Of a stretch of DNA of 64,000 bases, positions 50,368 through 58,785 are shown one piece after another; position 1 is the first letter of the stretch; each line of letters begins with the position of its first letter. The position numbers and the translations under genes were made by a program. The stretch spans positions 1 through 64,000 of IMG/VR virus record IMGVR_UViG_3300035698_013060; one strand, written 5' to 3'. A model generated the notes under the pieces. It was not told the DNA's origin. It saw only the letters and a list, made by a program, of their open reading frames with translations, and ran no database searches. The stretch comes from a virus.

Positions 50368-51408
50368 ATGATCGTTGGAATTGAAGAAAAAGTAAAAGAA
50401 GCCTCCGAGATGGATGCCATGCTCGAGGCTGCCCTGGAATTCCTTGACAAGGTTGCTGTCGTCGAGGGAACCAGTGAGCTCATGATGATGGAAGAGAGCA
50501 AGGAGCTCTTGGAAGCAATGGGTTTTGACGAGGGCGATATTACTCTCACTGAGGACTCTGAGTTCTACGAGGAGCTACTTGACGAGGGATTCAAATCATC
50601 CTTTGGAAAGTACTTCGGTAGGATGATTGGCAAGGGATCTGCTAAGGGAACAGAAGTAGCCGTTCCAGATACAGGGGGTTTCGCTGTAGAAAGAGCTGCA
50701 TCGAAAGCTGCTGGAGAACAAGCTAAAGCTCCGAAGAAGTCAATAGCTAACAGATTGATCGATTACGCAATGAAACCTATGCGTAAGGCTGTAGGAGAAG
50801 GAGCTAAAGATGCGGGGGATCAGGCTGCTGAAGGAGCTAAAGAGAATATCAAGGAATGGAAGAAGGAAATAGAAACCAAGGTACAGGACGCCAAGTCCGA
50901 AGCCTTGAGAAAAGCCTACTTCCTCGGAGGAGCCTCCCTTGTCGGTACTGCTGCGTCTTCAGCGATCCTTTATGACAAGAACAAGCTGATCGAAGATTCC
51001 AAGAGCTTCGTCAAACAAGTGCAGTTTCTCAGGAACTCAGCCACTGGTAATAGCGGAGAACTAAAGATTCAAGAGACCAGTATTCGCAAGAAAATAGGTC
51101 TCTTCATTCGGTTCTTCATCGAAGGCCTTGTGATAGCGATTTCATCAGCCCTGCTCGGAGGAGCGTTCGCCCTTATTTCGTTCCCTCTTGCCGTCGCTGT
51201 TGCTGTCTTAGTCCCGATCATCGCATCGATGCTTACCACAATGAAGAGAGGTGAAGCCGTCTCTGTCATGGTAAACAACGAGATCAAGGATTTTGACAGA
51301 TTCATGAAGTCAACGTCCGGAAAGCAACTTTCCAGAATCCAAAAGAAGTCACTGACAAAGTCCAGAGACAACTTGATGGAACTACAAAGAAGGCTGGTGA
51401 CAGGATGA
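50368..51408 (+). CDS. Membrane-active protein, MLFY cluster
   Basis: A 346-residue protein. The N-terminal 70 residues are acidic helix ending in EELLDEGFKSSFGKYFG, which carries LLDE at residues 70-73. After an Ala/Lys/Gly-rich middle come hydrophobic segments: one near residue 190 (FLGGASLVGTAASSAILY) and a hairpin at about 240-290 (FFIEGLVIAISSALLGGAFALISF, then AVAVAVLVPIIASML). This looks like a membrane-inserting protein. The start is the second ATG of ATGAATATG; the first overlaps the previous stop. Its place in the MLFY cluster suggests a role at the host membrane during entry. No family is recognised. Confidence 0.7.
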   Translation: MIVGIEEKVKEASEMDAMLEAALEFLDKVAVVEGTSELMMMEESKELLEAMGFDEGDITLTEDSEFYEELLDEGFKSSFGKYFGRMIGKGSAKGTEVAVPDTGGFAVERAASKAAGEQAKAPKKSIANRLIDYAMKPMRKAVGEGAKDAGDQAAEGAKENIKEWKKEIETKVQDAKSEALRKAYFLGGASLVGTAASSAILYDKNKLIEDSKSFVKQVQFLRNSATGNSGELKIQETSIRKKIGLFIRFFIEGLVIAISSALLGGAFALISFPLAVAVAVLVPIIASMLTTMKRGEAVSVMVNNEIKDFDRFMKSTSGKQLSRIQKKSLTKSRDNLMELQRRLVTG

Positions 51409-51770
51409 TTTTTTATGACAAAACGGATACAAGTAAAACTACCATTGGTGGGTCCGATGATCTTGTCGAGATCTTCGCTGAAATGACTTTCCATGAAGCG
51501 AAAGATGTCGAGCTTCTCAATGAGATTCCTAAGCCGACGCTTGGAGAAGGTGAGTGGGCTGTCGCTAAAAGGGTGAAGATCAAACACCGCAAGCGCAATC
51601 CTCGTACCGGCCGGATGAAGAAATTCAAGCAGCTTCAGTGGATTAAGACCAAGATCTCTCCGGAACAGCGGACCTTCAGGAATATGCCTAGATACGCTGA
51701 CAAGAAAGTCCATGGTTCATTTCTCAGACTGGTTGGGATTGACGAAGGGTGGCGGCAAGGCTGTGAGTAA
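51405..51770 (+). CDS. MIFY-start basic protein
   Basis: A 121-residue protein that starts MIFYDKTDTSKT, overlapping the previous gene by four bases. VELLNE ends at residue 40 and could be a processing site. The rest is very basic with aromatic residues (KIKHRKRNPRTGRMKKFKQLQ), suggesting nucleic-acid binding once the first 40 residues are removed. The family is unknown. Confidence 0.7.
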   Translation: MIFYDKTDTSKTTIGGSDDLVEIFAEMTFHEAKDVELLNEIPKPTLGEGEWAVAKRVKIKHRKRNPRTGRMKKFKQLQWIKTKISPEQRTFRNMPRYADKKVHGSFLRLVGIDEGWRQGCE

Positions 51771-52251
51771 TTACAGAACTGTTGACGCTGTTACTGGGAA
51801 ACTTATCAAAGAACCCGGAAGAATCAGTGTGGCGTCATATGAAAAGATATCTCAAAAACAGGGAATGATTTTCAAACCGTCGTCAATAATAGCAATCGAT
51901 CCAGGTGGAGAGTTTACTGCTGCTATCTGGTTGGAGTCTATCTATAGGTATATGGCTTTCTCAGCTTTCAATATGAAAGGAGAGAGTCTCGTTGACAAAA
52001 TGGCCAAACGGTTGAAGAAATCTCTTATGGTCAACAAGTATTGGGGTAAGCTCTCCGAGCTGATAGATCATCTCGAATACTACAAATCTTTGGAGCCGGA
52101 CGAAGAGTGGATTGCTGTACTCAGGGCCTTGAAAAGCAAAAATCATTTCGTGAAAGCAGCATTGGCTGATCTAGAATCGAAAGATGAAGTGAAGTTTGAC
52201 AAGAGTCTTATCAGGGCCTTGAAAAAGGAATCCTCAAGTAGGAAGAATTGA
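51763..52251 (+). CDS. Hypothetical protein, MLFY cluster
   Basis: A 162-residue protein starting at a GTG that overlaps the preceding stop codon, with GAAGGGTGG upstream. An ATG at 51712 in the same frame gives a longer product overlapping the neighbour by 59 bases. The region SSIIAIDPGGEFTAAIWLESIYRYMAFSAF reads like a beta strand with an acidic turn. The C-terminal half is helical and charged. Not recognised. Confidence 0.6.
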   Translation: MSNYRTVDAVTGKLIKEPGRISVASYEKISQKQGMIFKPSSIIAIDPGGEFTAAIWLESIYRYMAFSAFNMKGESLVDKMAKRLKKSLMVNKYWGKLSELIDHLEYYKSLEPDEEWIAVLRALKSKNHFVKAALADLESKDEVKFDKSLIRALKKESSSRKN

Positions 52252-52350
52252 CGTAAAGAAAGAAAGTACTTGGTGCTGTCACCGGACATCTTATCCATGA
52301 ACAACTCATTGCTCTGAATTCGAACTAAACAAACTGGAGAGGTAAGAGAA

Positions 52351-52719
52351 ATGCTGTTTTACGCAAAAGAACAAGAAGATGGAGAGCTCCTGGACGAGAT
52401 GTTCGGCGGCATTGGCTCTTGGCTCAAGCGCAATTGGCTCGGTAAGGATGAAGACCTCCTTACCGACATCAAAGACAAGATGAAGTCTGAGATCAAGACT
52501 CAGGAAGACAAGGACGAAGCTCTCGAGGATCTTGATGAGATCATCGATGCGACTCCGTCCTCCGGTAAGATCAGTTGGGGAGACGTTGCTTCCTTCTTGA
52601 TGACCAGTGGATGGATCTACCTCGTTATACGCATTATCCATGGACAGTCCAAGACGTCCAAGGATTTTCGGAAGAATCTCATGGACCTGCGGAGCAAGAT
52701 CAAGGCCATGAAGGTCTAG
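52351..52719 (+). CDS. MLFY-start protein with membrane segment
   Basis: A 122-residue protein that starts MLFYAKEQEDG, with ELLDEMF placing the L-L-D-E site at residues 13-16. A mid-length hydrophobic segment (VASFLMTSGWIYLVIRII, about 84-101) may span the membrane. The C-terminus is basic. The ATG follows GGAGAGGTAAGAG. It is the last of the cluster and is followed by a strong terminator. A delivered, membrane-interacting cargo protein is a hypothesis. Confidence 0.72.
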   Translation: MLFYAKEQEDGELLDEMFGGIGSWLKRNWLGKDEDLLTDIKDKMKSEIKTQEDKDEALEDLDEIIDATPSSGKISWGDVASFLMTSGWIYLVIRIIHGQSKTSKDFRKNLMDLRSKIKAMKV

Positions 52720-52787
52720 TAGCTCGAGAATTGAACATTTGATTGAGAGGACCAGAAGCTGCCGCGGGTCATCTCCTTTCTGCGACT

Positions 52788-52820
52788 AGCCCCACGGGTA
52801 AACCCCGTGGGGCTGGTTTT
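52788..52820 (+). terminator. Terminator after the MLFY cluster
   Basis: A perfect 11-bp stem (AGCCCCACGGG with complement, loop TAAAC) followed by GGTTTTTT. Confidence 0.9.
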
Positions 52821-52852
52821 TTCCGAAGCGTGCCAACTAGGCGCTTCGGGCA

Positions 52853-52860
52853 CATATTAC
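52853..52860 (+). promoter_or_regulatory. Candidate phage promoter, ACATATTA
   Basis: A copy of the motif 39 bases before the next start codon and 33 bases after a terminator tail. Well placed for a promoter. Confidence 0.6.
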
Positions 52861-52898
52861 GCCGACGTCCTGAGTCAACTCTAACAAAGGAGGTCGGT

Positions 52899-53597
52899 AT
52901 GATGAAGAGACTGAGGGAAGATGCGTCCACGATAAGGCGTATGTGGAAGCTGTTACTGTCGGACTTCGTTGTCGGCTTCGTATCGGCTGTGTTCATGGCT
53001 GTTTTCTTCAAACTCAAAGGAGAGTATTTGACGCTATCAACTATCGCTATGTTGGGATGCTTTGGCAGTTCAGCTGGAATACTCAGACCGATGTTCGCTA
53101 AAACGAGTTTGAAACGTCTCAGGACATGGGCTATAGCATTGGACCTTCTTAGTTCGTTCACCATGGTAGCGTTTGTATTCGTGAAGAATCCTCTGTGTTT
53201 AATCATAGCGACGATCAACAACATTGGAGTGGGAACGACATACGGAGCTATGGACGATGGTATTGAGCATAGCATTATGGAGGCAGGAATAATGTATCGA
53301 GTCCATAAGTCATGGGCTAGAACATTTGGGTGTGCCGGAGCTCTAACGGGAGGACTTGCTCTCACTTTATTGAATGGTATGGGACTAGTTGACAGCGATA
53401 CTGCTCTAGCATTTGCCTGCTCAGTCAATATACTGGTCCTACCAGTGACGTGGTGGGCTGTCGAAGAGTGGGTGAGGCGAATGCTTACTCTTCTGATACA
53501 TATTAGTAATTTAGACTGGAATGGTTTCAGTCTGTCGCAGGAGGCTCTAGGTGAACATCACCGAGACAATCCAGCGGGCAATAGCAGCGACCCGTGA
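52899..53597 (+). CDS. Multi-pass membrane protein
   Basis: A 232-residue protein with about six hydrophobic segments (for example LLLSDFVVGFVSAVFMAVFF split from LTLSTIAMLGCFGSSAGI, and ALAFACSVNILVLPVTWW). The ATG at 52899 has AAAGGAGG upstream. No family is recognised; a holin-like, transporter-fragment or signalling role cannot be told apart. The C-terminal 35 residues overlap the next promoter motif and the start of the next gene. Confidence 0.72.
   Translation: MMKRLREDASTIRRMWKLLLSDFVVGFVSAVFMAVFFKLKGEYLTLSTIAMLGCFGSSAGILRPMFAKTSLKRLRTWAIALDLLSSFTMVAFVFVKNPLCLIIATINNIGVGTTYGAMDDGIEHSIMEAGIMYRVHKSWARTFGCAGALTGGLALTLLNGMGLVDSDTALAFACSVNILVLPVTWWAVEEWVRRMLTLLIHISNLDWNGFSLSQEALGEHHRDNPAGNSSDP
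53498..53506 (+). promoter_or_regulatory. Candidate phage promoter, ACATATTAG
   Basis: An exact copy in the 3' end of the membrane protein gene, 45 bases before the next start codon. The same 9 bases followed by TAAT also occur at 5595. Confidence 0.6.
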
Positions 53598-54078
53598 GGT
53601 CATTCCTGACTACTTCGAGTCGACCCTGGTGATGCATCGTCAGGGCTCCGGCAAGGAGCAAGGGAGTGTCTTTGTGGGCTTCGGTTCCGATAAGGAACTT
53701 GAGGACGCGCTTGTGGCAGCCGAGTGGGAGTCTTACTCTCACCCGGACGTCATGGAAGGCTGTGAAGCCTTCAGAGCGCCAATCGAGGGACTACTCGGTA
53801 CCGTCGATCTCGCAGCTCTGCCCGGCGACCACGTCGTCATCCTCGAGGATCCGAAGGAGACCGGTCAGGTCTCTGCGGTGGTTCGAGGAGTTCCAGCTGA
53901 GAAGGTGGCGTTCTGCGCCATCATACTCGGTTTGGAGCAGGAGAAGACCGTGGTATTCACGGTTCATCCTGGCGATCCCGTCCGCCCTTCTCAGGTACCC
54001 GCGCAGGACCTGGCTGGGAAGACGGTTACCGTAAAGGAAGCCCTGGAACTGGGTCTCCCGATCGGTAAGTTCGCCTAG
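53551..54078 (+). CDS. Hypothetical protein
   Basis: A 175-residue protein starting at a GTG with CAGGAGG nine bases upstream. It has an acidic N-terminal half and a conserved-looking C-terminal block (VVRGVPAEKVAFCAIILG, then TVHPGDPVRPSQV and KEALELGLPIGKFA). GC-rich codons suggest high expression. I do not recognise the family. It overlaps the preceding gene and is followed by a folded non-coding stretch. Confidence 0.72.
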   Translation: MNITETIQRAIAATREVIPDYFESTLVMHRQGSGKEQGSVFVGFGSDKELEDALVAAEWESYSHPDVMEGCEAFRAPIEGLLGTVDLAALPGDHVVILEDPKETGQVSAVVRGVPAEKVAFCAIILGLEQEKTVVFTVHPGDPVRPSQVPAQDLAGKTVTVKEALELGLPIGKFA

Positions 54079-54290
54079 TCAACCTTCGGGTTGTACGAAG
54101 CGGAGTGGTCACTCGACTGGCTATTTGCTCACCGTACATACGGTGGCGGTAAGACCTGCCTAAAAATTGGTCAGTGCAGCCACGCAGAGCTACCATGCCT
54201 GCACAAGCCCTGAATGGCAATCAGGAAAAGGAGTGCGCCGGTTGCCAACCGCAGCTGCTCTCCTTTTTCTATGCCCCGTAGCTATACGCT
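54079..54290 (+). ncRNA. Candidate structured RNA ending in a terminator
   Basis: About 210 bases after a gene, with no credible frame. Hand-drawn stems are CAACC/GGTTG near 54080-54095, GAGTG/CACTC near 54104-54115, CACCG/CGGTG near 54131-54146, GTGCAG/CTGCAC near 54175-54205 and CCTGA/TCAGG near 54210-54227. The last stem (AAAAGGAG with CTCCTTTT around 54227-54270) ends in a T-rich tail. It could be a small RNA or a complex 3' end of the preceding transcript. I do not recognise its family. Confidence 0.5.
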
Positions 54291-54298
54291 TTTCGGTC

Positions 54299-54307
54299 TC
54301 ATATTAC
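54299..54307 (+). promoter_or_regulatory. Candidate phage promoter, TCATATTAC
   Basis: A copy of the motif 46 bases before the next start codon. Its TATTAC end is the closest in this window to the phiKZ-type sequence. Confidence 0.6.
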
Positions 54308-54352
54308 CGCATTGACTTGAAGAAACACGGAAACGAAAACTGGAGAAGATCA

Positions 54353-54820
54353 ATGCACAGCAGTAACAGAATCCTCAAGGCTCTTGGTGAAATCGCAGAA
54401 GTGATGACTGAGGTCGCTATAACTCCCGTCATACGGGAAGAAATCGTGGTGGTTCCCCGGGTACGGACAGTTCCTGTTCGCCGCATGGTAGTAGACACTG
54501 GCAGTGAAGAGATCGACGCCGCCCTCTGGATCCTGTACAACTGGAACCATAGTGACTGGTTGTCTGAACTGCGGGATGCCGAGGACGTCATCTGTCGGTA
54601 CTTGGAGCGGGCATACTGTCCCAACTCCAAGGAAACAGAAGTCGCCCGTGCCGTCCTGCTCTGCCCCAATCGACGTCAGATGTGGTCCAGTATTGTCAGG
54701 GCAGCTGAGAAGGTGATCGAGCGGGACAGCCGTCGGAGCCGCCAGGTCGTGGTTGAGCGTGTGGTGGTTCGCCGCCGTCGCAGTACCAGCCTCTTGGAAG
54801 AACTCCTCCGCACTCTCTAA
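54353..54820 (+). CDS. Hypothetical basic protein
   Basis: A 155-residue protein with valine- and arginine-rich ends (VVVPRVRTVPVRRMVV, and VVERVVVRRRRSTS). The middle is helical with Trp and Cys. The ATG follows CTGGAGAAG. Not recognised. A terminator follows it closely. Confidence 0.7.
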   Translation: MHSSNRILKALGEIAEVMTEVAITPVIREEIVVVPRVRTVPVRRMVVDTGSEEIDAALWILYNWNHSDWLSELRDAEDVICRYLERAYCPNSKETEVARAVLLCPNRRQMWSSIVRAAEKVIERDSRRSRQVVVERVVVRRRRSTSLLEELLRTL

Positions 54821-54843
54821 CGGAAAGGGACCGGTCAGGAGCC

Positions 54844-54875
54844 GGAAAGGGCCTTCGGGCCCTCCTTTCTTCTAT
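54844..54875 (+). terminator. Terminator
   Basis: A GC stem (AGGGCC/GGCCCT with TTCG loop) followed by CCTTTCTTCT, 25 bases after the preceding stop. Confidence 0.8.
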
Positions 54876-54904
54876 GATCCAACGTATGTGTAGAAGTGTC
54901 ATAT

Positions 54905-54912
54905 ACATATTA
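54905..54912 (+). promoter_or_regulatory. Candidate phage promoter, ACATATTA
   Basis: A copy of the motif 120 bases before the cell wall hydrolase gene. The leader holds no other gene. Confidence 0.5.
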
Positions 54913-55031
54913 TGGGACTATACTGAGTTAGTCTCTAGCTCTAAACCACAATTTGGCGAGGACCCTTTCTCCCTCCCTCCACCATTCCCTAGAGGGTCCT
55001 CGCCTCCCATTCCAACAAGGAGATTTGAAAG

Positions 55032-55502
55032 ATGAAGATTTGTATGGTTCTAGCAATGGTCTTCGCCGTCTCATGTACAGCGCAGGACAACACAGTAGCA
55101 CGTGTGATCTTCGCTGAAGCCGCCAATGCTGATCACTTGGAGAAGAAACTCGTGATGAGTGTGATCCTGAACCGGGTAGGACATATAGGTTTTGGTCGCA
55201 TTGAGTCGACACGAGGTGTAGTCCTCCAGTCGAAGGCCTTCTCATGTGTCAACGGGAAGGGTAGTACCCTTTGGACTATCTCAGGTAACCCGTCGAAGAT
55301 CGATGGGTTAAATCGAGATACCTGGAAAGAGTGTTTAGATGTAGCTAAGATGACAGTCCCGCTCAGGACTGATATTGTATACTATCATGATCACTCGATC
55401 AAAAAACCATCCAGTTGGAACAACGCATACTGGAACGCCATCGAAGTGGTAAGGACGAAGAAATTCGTCTTTTACCGTGTCGAAGAACAAAAGCATCAAT
55501 GA
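55032..55502 (+). CDS. Cell wall hydrolase (SleB-like) with signal sequence
   Basis: A 156-residue lysin-type enzyme. After a hydrophobic N-terminal signal (MKICMVLAMVFAVSC, which also resembles a lipobox) comes VARVIFAEAANADHLEK, ILNRVGHIGFG and VVLQSKAFSCVNG, the pattern of the SleB/cell wall hydrolase 2 family. The catalytic Glu is that in FAEA (about residue 29). The C-terminus ends KKFVFYRVE, the family's closing strand. It would cleave peptidoglycan, for lysis or for entry. The ATG has AACAAGGAGATT upstream. A terminator follows. Confidence 0.85.
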   Translation: MKICMVLAMVFAVSCTAQDNTVARVIFAEAANADHLEKKLVMSVILNRVGHIGFGRIESTRGVVLQSKAFSCVNGKGSTLWTISGNPSKIDGLNRDTWKECLDVAKMTVPLRTDIVYYHDHSIKKPSSWNNAYWNAIEVVRTKKFVFYRVEEQKHQ

Positions 55503-55518
55503 TGATCCTCCGCCTGGT

Positions 55519-55548
55519 AGGAGCCCCACCCGGGGCTCCTGCTTTTTC
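55519..55548 (+). terminator. Terminator after cell wall hydrolase
   Basis: A perfect 9-bp stem (AGGAGCCCC/GGGGCTCCT) followed by GCTTTTTCG, 17 bases after the stop codon. Confidence 0.88.
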
Positions 55549-55598
55549 GTTTTCATCCAACAAAAAATAGACAAATTAGTACAACAGGAGGAACTGTC

Positions 55599-58424
55599 GT
55601 GTACATATCTTATTTAAGACTCGTTAACTTTACAGGAGTCTTCTCGGGGACCGGTCGTAGTGACATCGAGATTGAATTTCCGGACCCAAAGTCAATGTCG
55701 TCTAGGGTAATCTTGTTCATGGGAGCCAATGGCTCAGGCAAGTCAACTACTATGTCTCACCTACATCCCTTTGCTGGGAGCTTCGATGGTCGTGAAGACA
55801 CTATGGTTAGGACCAATGAAGACGGTCTTAAACAGATCCAACTGATCGACGGTGATACTGTATACGACATTGAACACCATTATATACGTTCCGGTAAGAA
55901 GCCGAAGACTAAGAGCTTCATCCAGATTTCTCAGGTTGGTGACGAGAAATCGACTGAACTGAACGAGAATGGTGGAGTTGGTACCTTCAAGGATGTTTTA
56001 GTCGAACGCCTCGGATTGACGGAAGAATTTTTCAAGGTCGGTAGACTGGCTTCAACGACCTCCAACTTCGTGGAGTTGTCCGCAGCACAGAGGAAAGACT
56101 TCATTACGTCTCATCTTCCCAGAGTAGAGCCGTACTTGGAAGCTTTCGGGCATGTTAGGAAGAAGTGCTCGACTAGTGAAAAAACTATGAAGTATCTCGC
56201 CTCAGAGATCTCACGGTACGACGACAGAGAGCAAGTTAACACTGAGATGAACGACGCTAAAAGAGAACTGAAGCGTCGGGATAAAGCTCTGCGAATTCGA
56301 CAAGGTGACGTCTCTGTAACTCAGAGTAAGATTGATACTCTGGTTGAAAAGATCGGTGATGGTACGGAAACCAAAGCCGAGCTCGAGACTGAGCTTCAAG
56401 AATCTTTAGAGTCTTTGGAGGAAGAGCTGGAAACTGTTGTGGAAACGACTGGCGTAGATTACGAAGATGTAGAGACGGTTCAAACTTCGTCGAAAACAAC
56501 CGTAGCTAGGTTGGAACAGGACTTTGATACACAGGATTCACGAATGAGTGAACTGCGTAACGAATTGATCAAGATCGAGAAAGGTTTGGCTGTCAAGGAG
56601 CGCAGGCTTGCTTCTGTCGGAGAACGAGGAGTTGATATCAAGAAACTCCAGAAGGTAGCCAAGGACGAAAAGGTTGAGAAAAAGGCCTCTACTAAGAAGG
56701 CTCAATCTCTTCTGAAAAACTCGACTATCAAAAGGTTTCTTTCACTCGCTGACCATATTCCTGAGTCTCGTTACAGGGGCGAAGCTAGGATGGGTTTAAT
56801 TGAAGCCTCCAGACTCGTCGCTGAGATCTTTCAGTTCCATTCTTCTGTCGAAGCTGACGAAGATGACAACTTCTTTGAGAGTATCACTGAAGAGATCATT
56901 GATCCCAGTTGTAGAGAAGCTACGCTTACTGCAAAGCATGCAGCTGAAGGACTCAGAAAAGACTACATCAAGGCTAAAGAAGACTTGGAGGAACTGGAAC
57001 GTGCAGCCAAGGCTGCTGATGAACTCAATCTCAGACCAGAGGATTGCTCCATTGACTCATGTCATTTCCTCCAGGATGCTGTAGAAGGAAGTAAGAAAGC
57101 CAAGATGATTCCAAAGGCCAAGAGGAAACTGAAGGATATCAAAGAGAAAGGTTTGGAGCAGAAAGAAGCAGCTGAATACTATTCTGCTGTAATGAACGCA
57201 GCCGGGTATGTAAGACAGTTAGCAGAGTTATTAGCTCAAGGCGAAGCCTTTGAAGGTGTTATCCTTCAGAGTAAGAACAAGAAGAACAATCTTGTACCGT
57301 TCTCTCGAGCCATTTTCTCAGGGATGGATCCGTTTGATGTTCCTTCTGTCGCTTCGTACGTCGGTGAAACCGGTGAACTTCATTTCAGAAGTGCTGCTGA
57401 GTCATGTCAGGTTATCTTTGACTATCTGGAATACTTGGAAGACATCCAGAGACATAACGTGAATGCAACAGCTGCTGAAGAGAAGATTGCAACTGTTGAA
57501 GGAAGCGTGGAGTTGGTAACCGGATTGAAGACTGAGATAACCGAATCCAAGAATGATGTTACTAAAAGGAAGACTGCTATCTCTAAGAAGCTCAAAAAGC
57601 TAGTTGAGACTGAAAGACGTCGCAACGAAGCTAGAGAAGTCTGTAGAGGAGCTGATAGAGTAGCTATTCTTGTGAAGAAGTACTCTAAGGCTAAAGAAGA
57701 GCTGACTGAGGTATCGAAGTCTCTTGGTAAGGTTCGGAAGCAGATAAAGCAACTCTCTGATTTCAGAGAGAAGTTAACAGAACAAACTGAGAGTATGGAG
57801 ACTGATGAAAAGTCCAGGGATGCTGCCGCTGAGAAAACTAGACTCTTAGAGGTCAAGATCTCCAAACTGGACGAGTACCAAACTCGATACGATGAGTTCC
57901 AGGCCAGCTACGTTAAACAGGTTGCAGTCAGAGATGCCTGTGATCCTAAGAAGGGTCTCCCACTTGCATTCATGAGAGAATTCATGGCCTCTACTGAAGT
58001 GACAGCAAATACACTCTTCGACATGGCTTTTCGAGGCCGTTTCAGGGTCGGATTTGAAGTCAGTGAAAAGGAGTTCAAGGTCCCTGTTCTAAAGGATGAC
58101 GGTGACATTCTACCGGACGTCAGTTATGCCAGCGACGGAGAGCGAGCTTTGGTCAAGACCATCGTTTCACTTGCTTTACTCAGTCGATACGTCAATGTAT
58201 TCCCGATTCTCGCTATGGATGAGGTAGATGCTACCTTAGACGAAGAGCACAGAGGGAATTTCGCACAGATATTAGACAACCAGGTTGAGGAGCTTGACCT
58301 ATCACAGGTCTTCGCCATCAGCCACAACGAAAACTTCCGTGATCCTAGCGTTTCTGTTGTCCTATTTCCAGGACATACGCTCGGTGAGGGAGAGACAAAT
58401 CCGGTGTTGATGGACTTCTCATAA
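55599..58424 (+). CDS. SbcC/Rad50-like ATPase (gp46-type)
   Basis: The ATPase subunit of an SbcCD/Mre11-Rad50-type complex that trims and processes DNA ends, 941 residues. Walker A is GANGSGKST (residues 42-50). Long coiled-coil arms flank a central hook near residue 485 (DCSIDSCHF), whose cysteine spacing differs from the usual CxxC. The ABC signature SDGERALVKTIVSLAL and Walker B ILAMDEVDATLDE close the protein. GTG start with AGGAGGAACT upstream. The partner nuclease was not seen in this window. Confidence 0.92.
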   Translation: MYISYLRLVNFTGVFSGTGRSDIEIEFPDPKSMSSRVILFMGANGSGKSTTMSHLHPFAGSFDGREDTMVRTNEDGLKQIQLIDGDTVYDIEHHYIRSGKKPKTKSFIQISQVGDEKSTELNENGGVGTFKDVLVERLGLTEEFFKVGRLASTTSNFVELSAAQRKDFITSHLPRVEPYLEAFGHVRKKCSTSEKTMKYLASEISRYDDREQVNTEMNDAKRELKRRDKALRIRQGDVSVTQSKIDTLVEKIGDGTETKAELETELQESLESLEEELETVVETTGVDYEDVETVQTSSKTTVARLEQDFDTQDSRMSELRNELIKIEKGLAVKERRLASVGERGVDIKKLQKVAKDEKVEKKASTKKAQSLLKNSTIKRFLSLADHIPESRYRGEARMGLIEASRLVAEIFQFHSSVEADEDDNFFESITEEIIDPSCREATLTAKHAAEGLRKDYIKAKEDLEELERAAKAADELNLRPEDCSIDSCHFLQDAVEGSKKAKMIPKAKRKLKDIKEKGLEQKEAAEYYSAVMNAAGYVRQLAELLAQGEAFEGVILQSKNKKNNLVPFSRAIFSGMDPFDVPSVASYVGETGELHFRSAAESCQVIFDYLEYLEDIQRHNVNATAAEEKIATVEGSVELVTGLKTEITESKNDVTKRKTAISKKLKKLVETERRRNEAREVCRGADRVAILVKKYSKAKEELTEVSKSLGKVRKQIKQLSDFREKLTEQTESMETDEKSRDAAAEKTRLLEVKISKLDEYQTRYDEFQASYVKQVAVRDACDPKKGLPLAFMREFMASTEVTANTLFDMAFRGRFRVGFEVSEKEFKVPVLKDDGDILPDVSYASDGERALVKTIVSLALLSRYVNVFPILAMDEVDATLDEEHRGNFAQILDNQVEELDLSQVFAISHNENFRDPSVSVVLFPGHTLGEGETNPVLMDFS

Positions 58425-58461
58425 GAGAAAAAGATGCCAAAAAAGGCAGGAGGGTTGACAG

Positions 58462-58785
58462 TTGGCTGAGTACGAGAAACTGCAAAAGATCGAGAAAGCT
58501 CTGGACCACACGTTCAAAGCTTTGGGGTGGGACGAAGATGGTAACATGTTTGCGTTCATCGATGACGATGACGAAGACAACATGTTCATCAGTATCAGCG
58601 AAGATAGTGGTATTACCATCAAAATCAGAGAGACAATCCACACTAACCAGATCACGGTCTTTAAGGATGGGATCCCCCAACAGGGTAGGACCACTATCGC
58701 GGAGACCGTCAAAGTCGTCGTTGAAATGATGCTAAAGCCTTGGCTTGACGAGTTCTTGAAAGACATAGCACAGACTCTACTTTAG
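58462..58785 (+). CDS. Hypothetical acidic protein
   Basis: A 107-residue acidic protein with a run of aspartates (FIDDDDEDNMF) and helical ends. TTG start with AGGAGGGTTGACAG upstream. It follows the SbcC-like gene by 38 bases. Not recognised. Confidence 0.68.
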   Translation: MAEYEKLQKIEKALDHTFKALGWDEDGNMFAFIDDDDEDNMFISISEDSGITIKIRETIHTNQITVFKDGIPQQGRTTIAETVKVVVEMMLKPWLDEFLKDIAQTLL

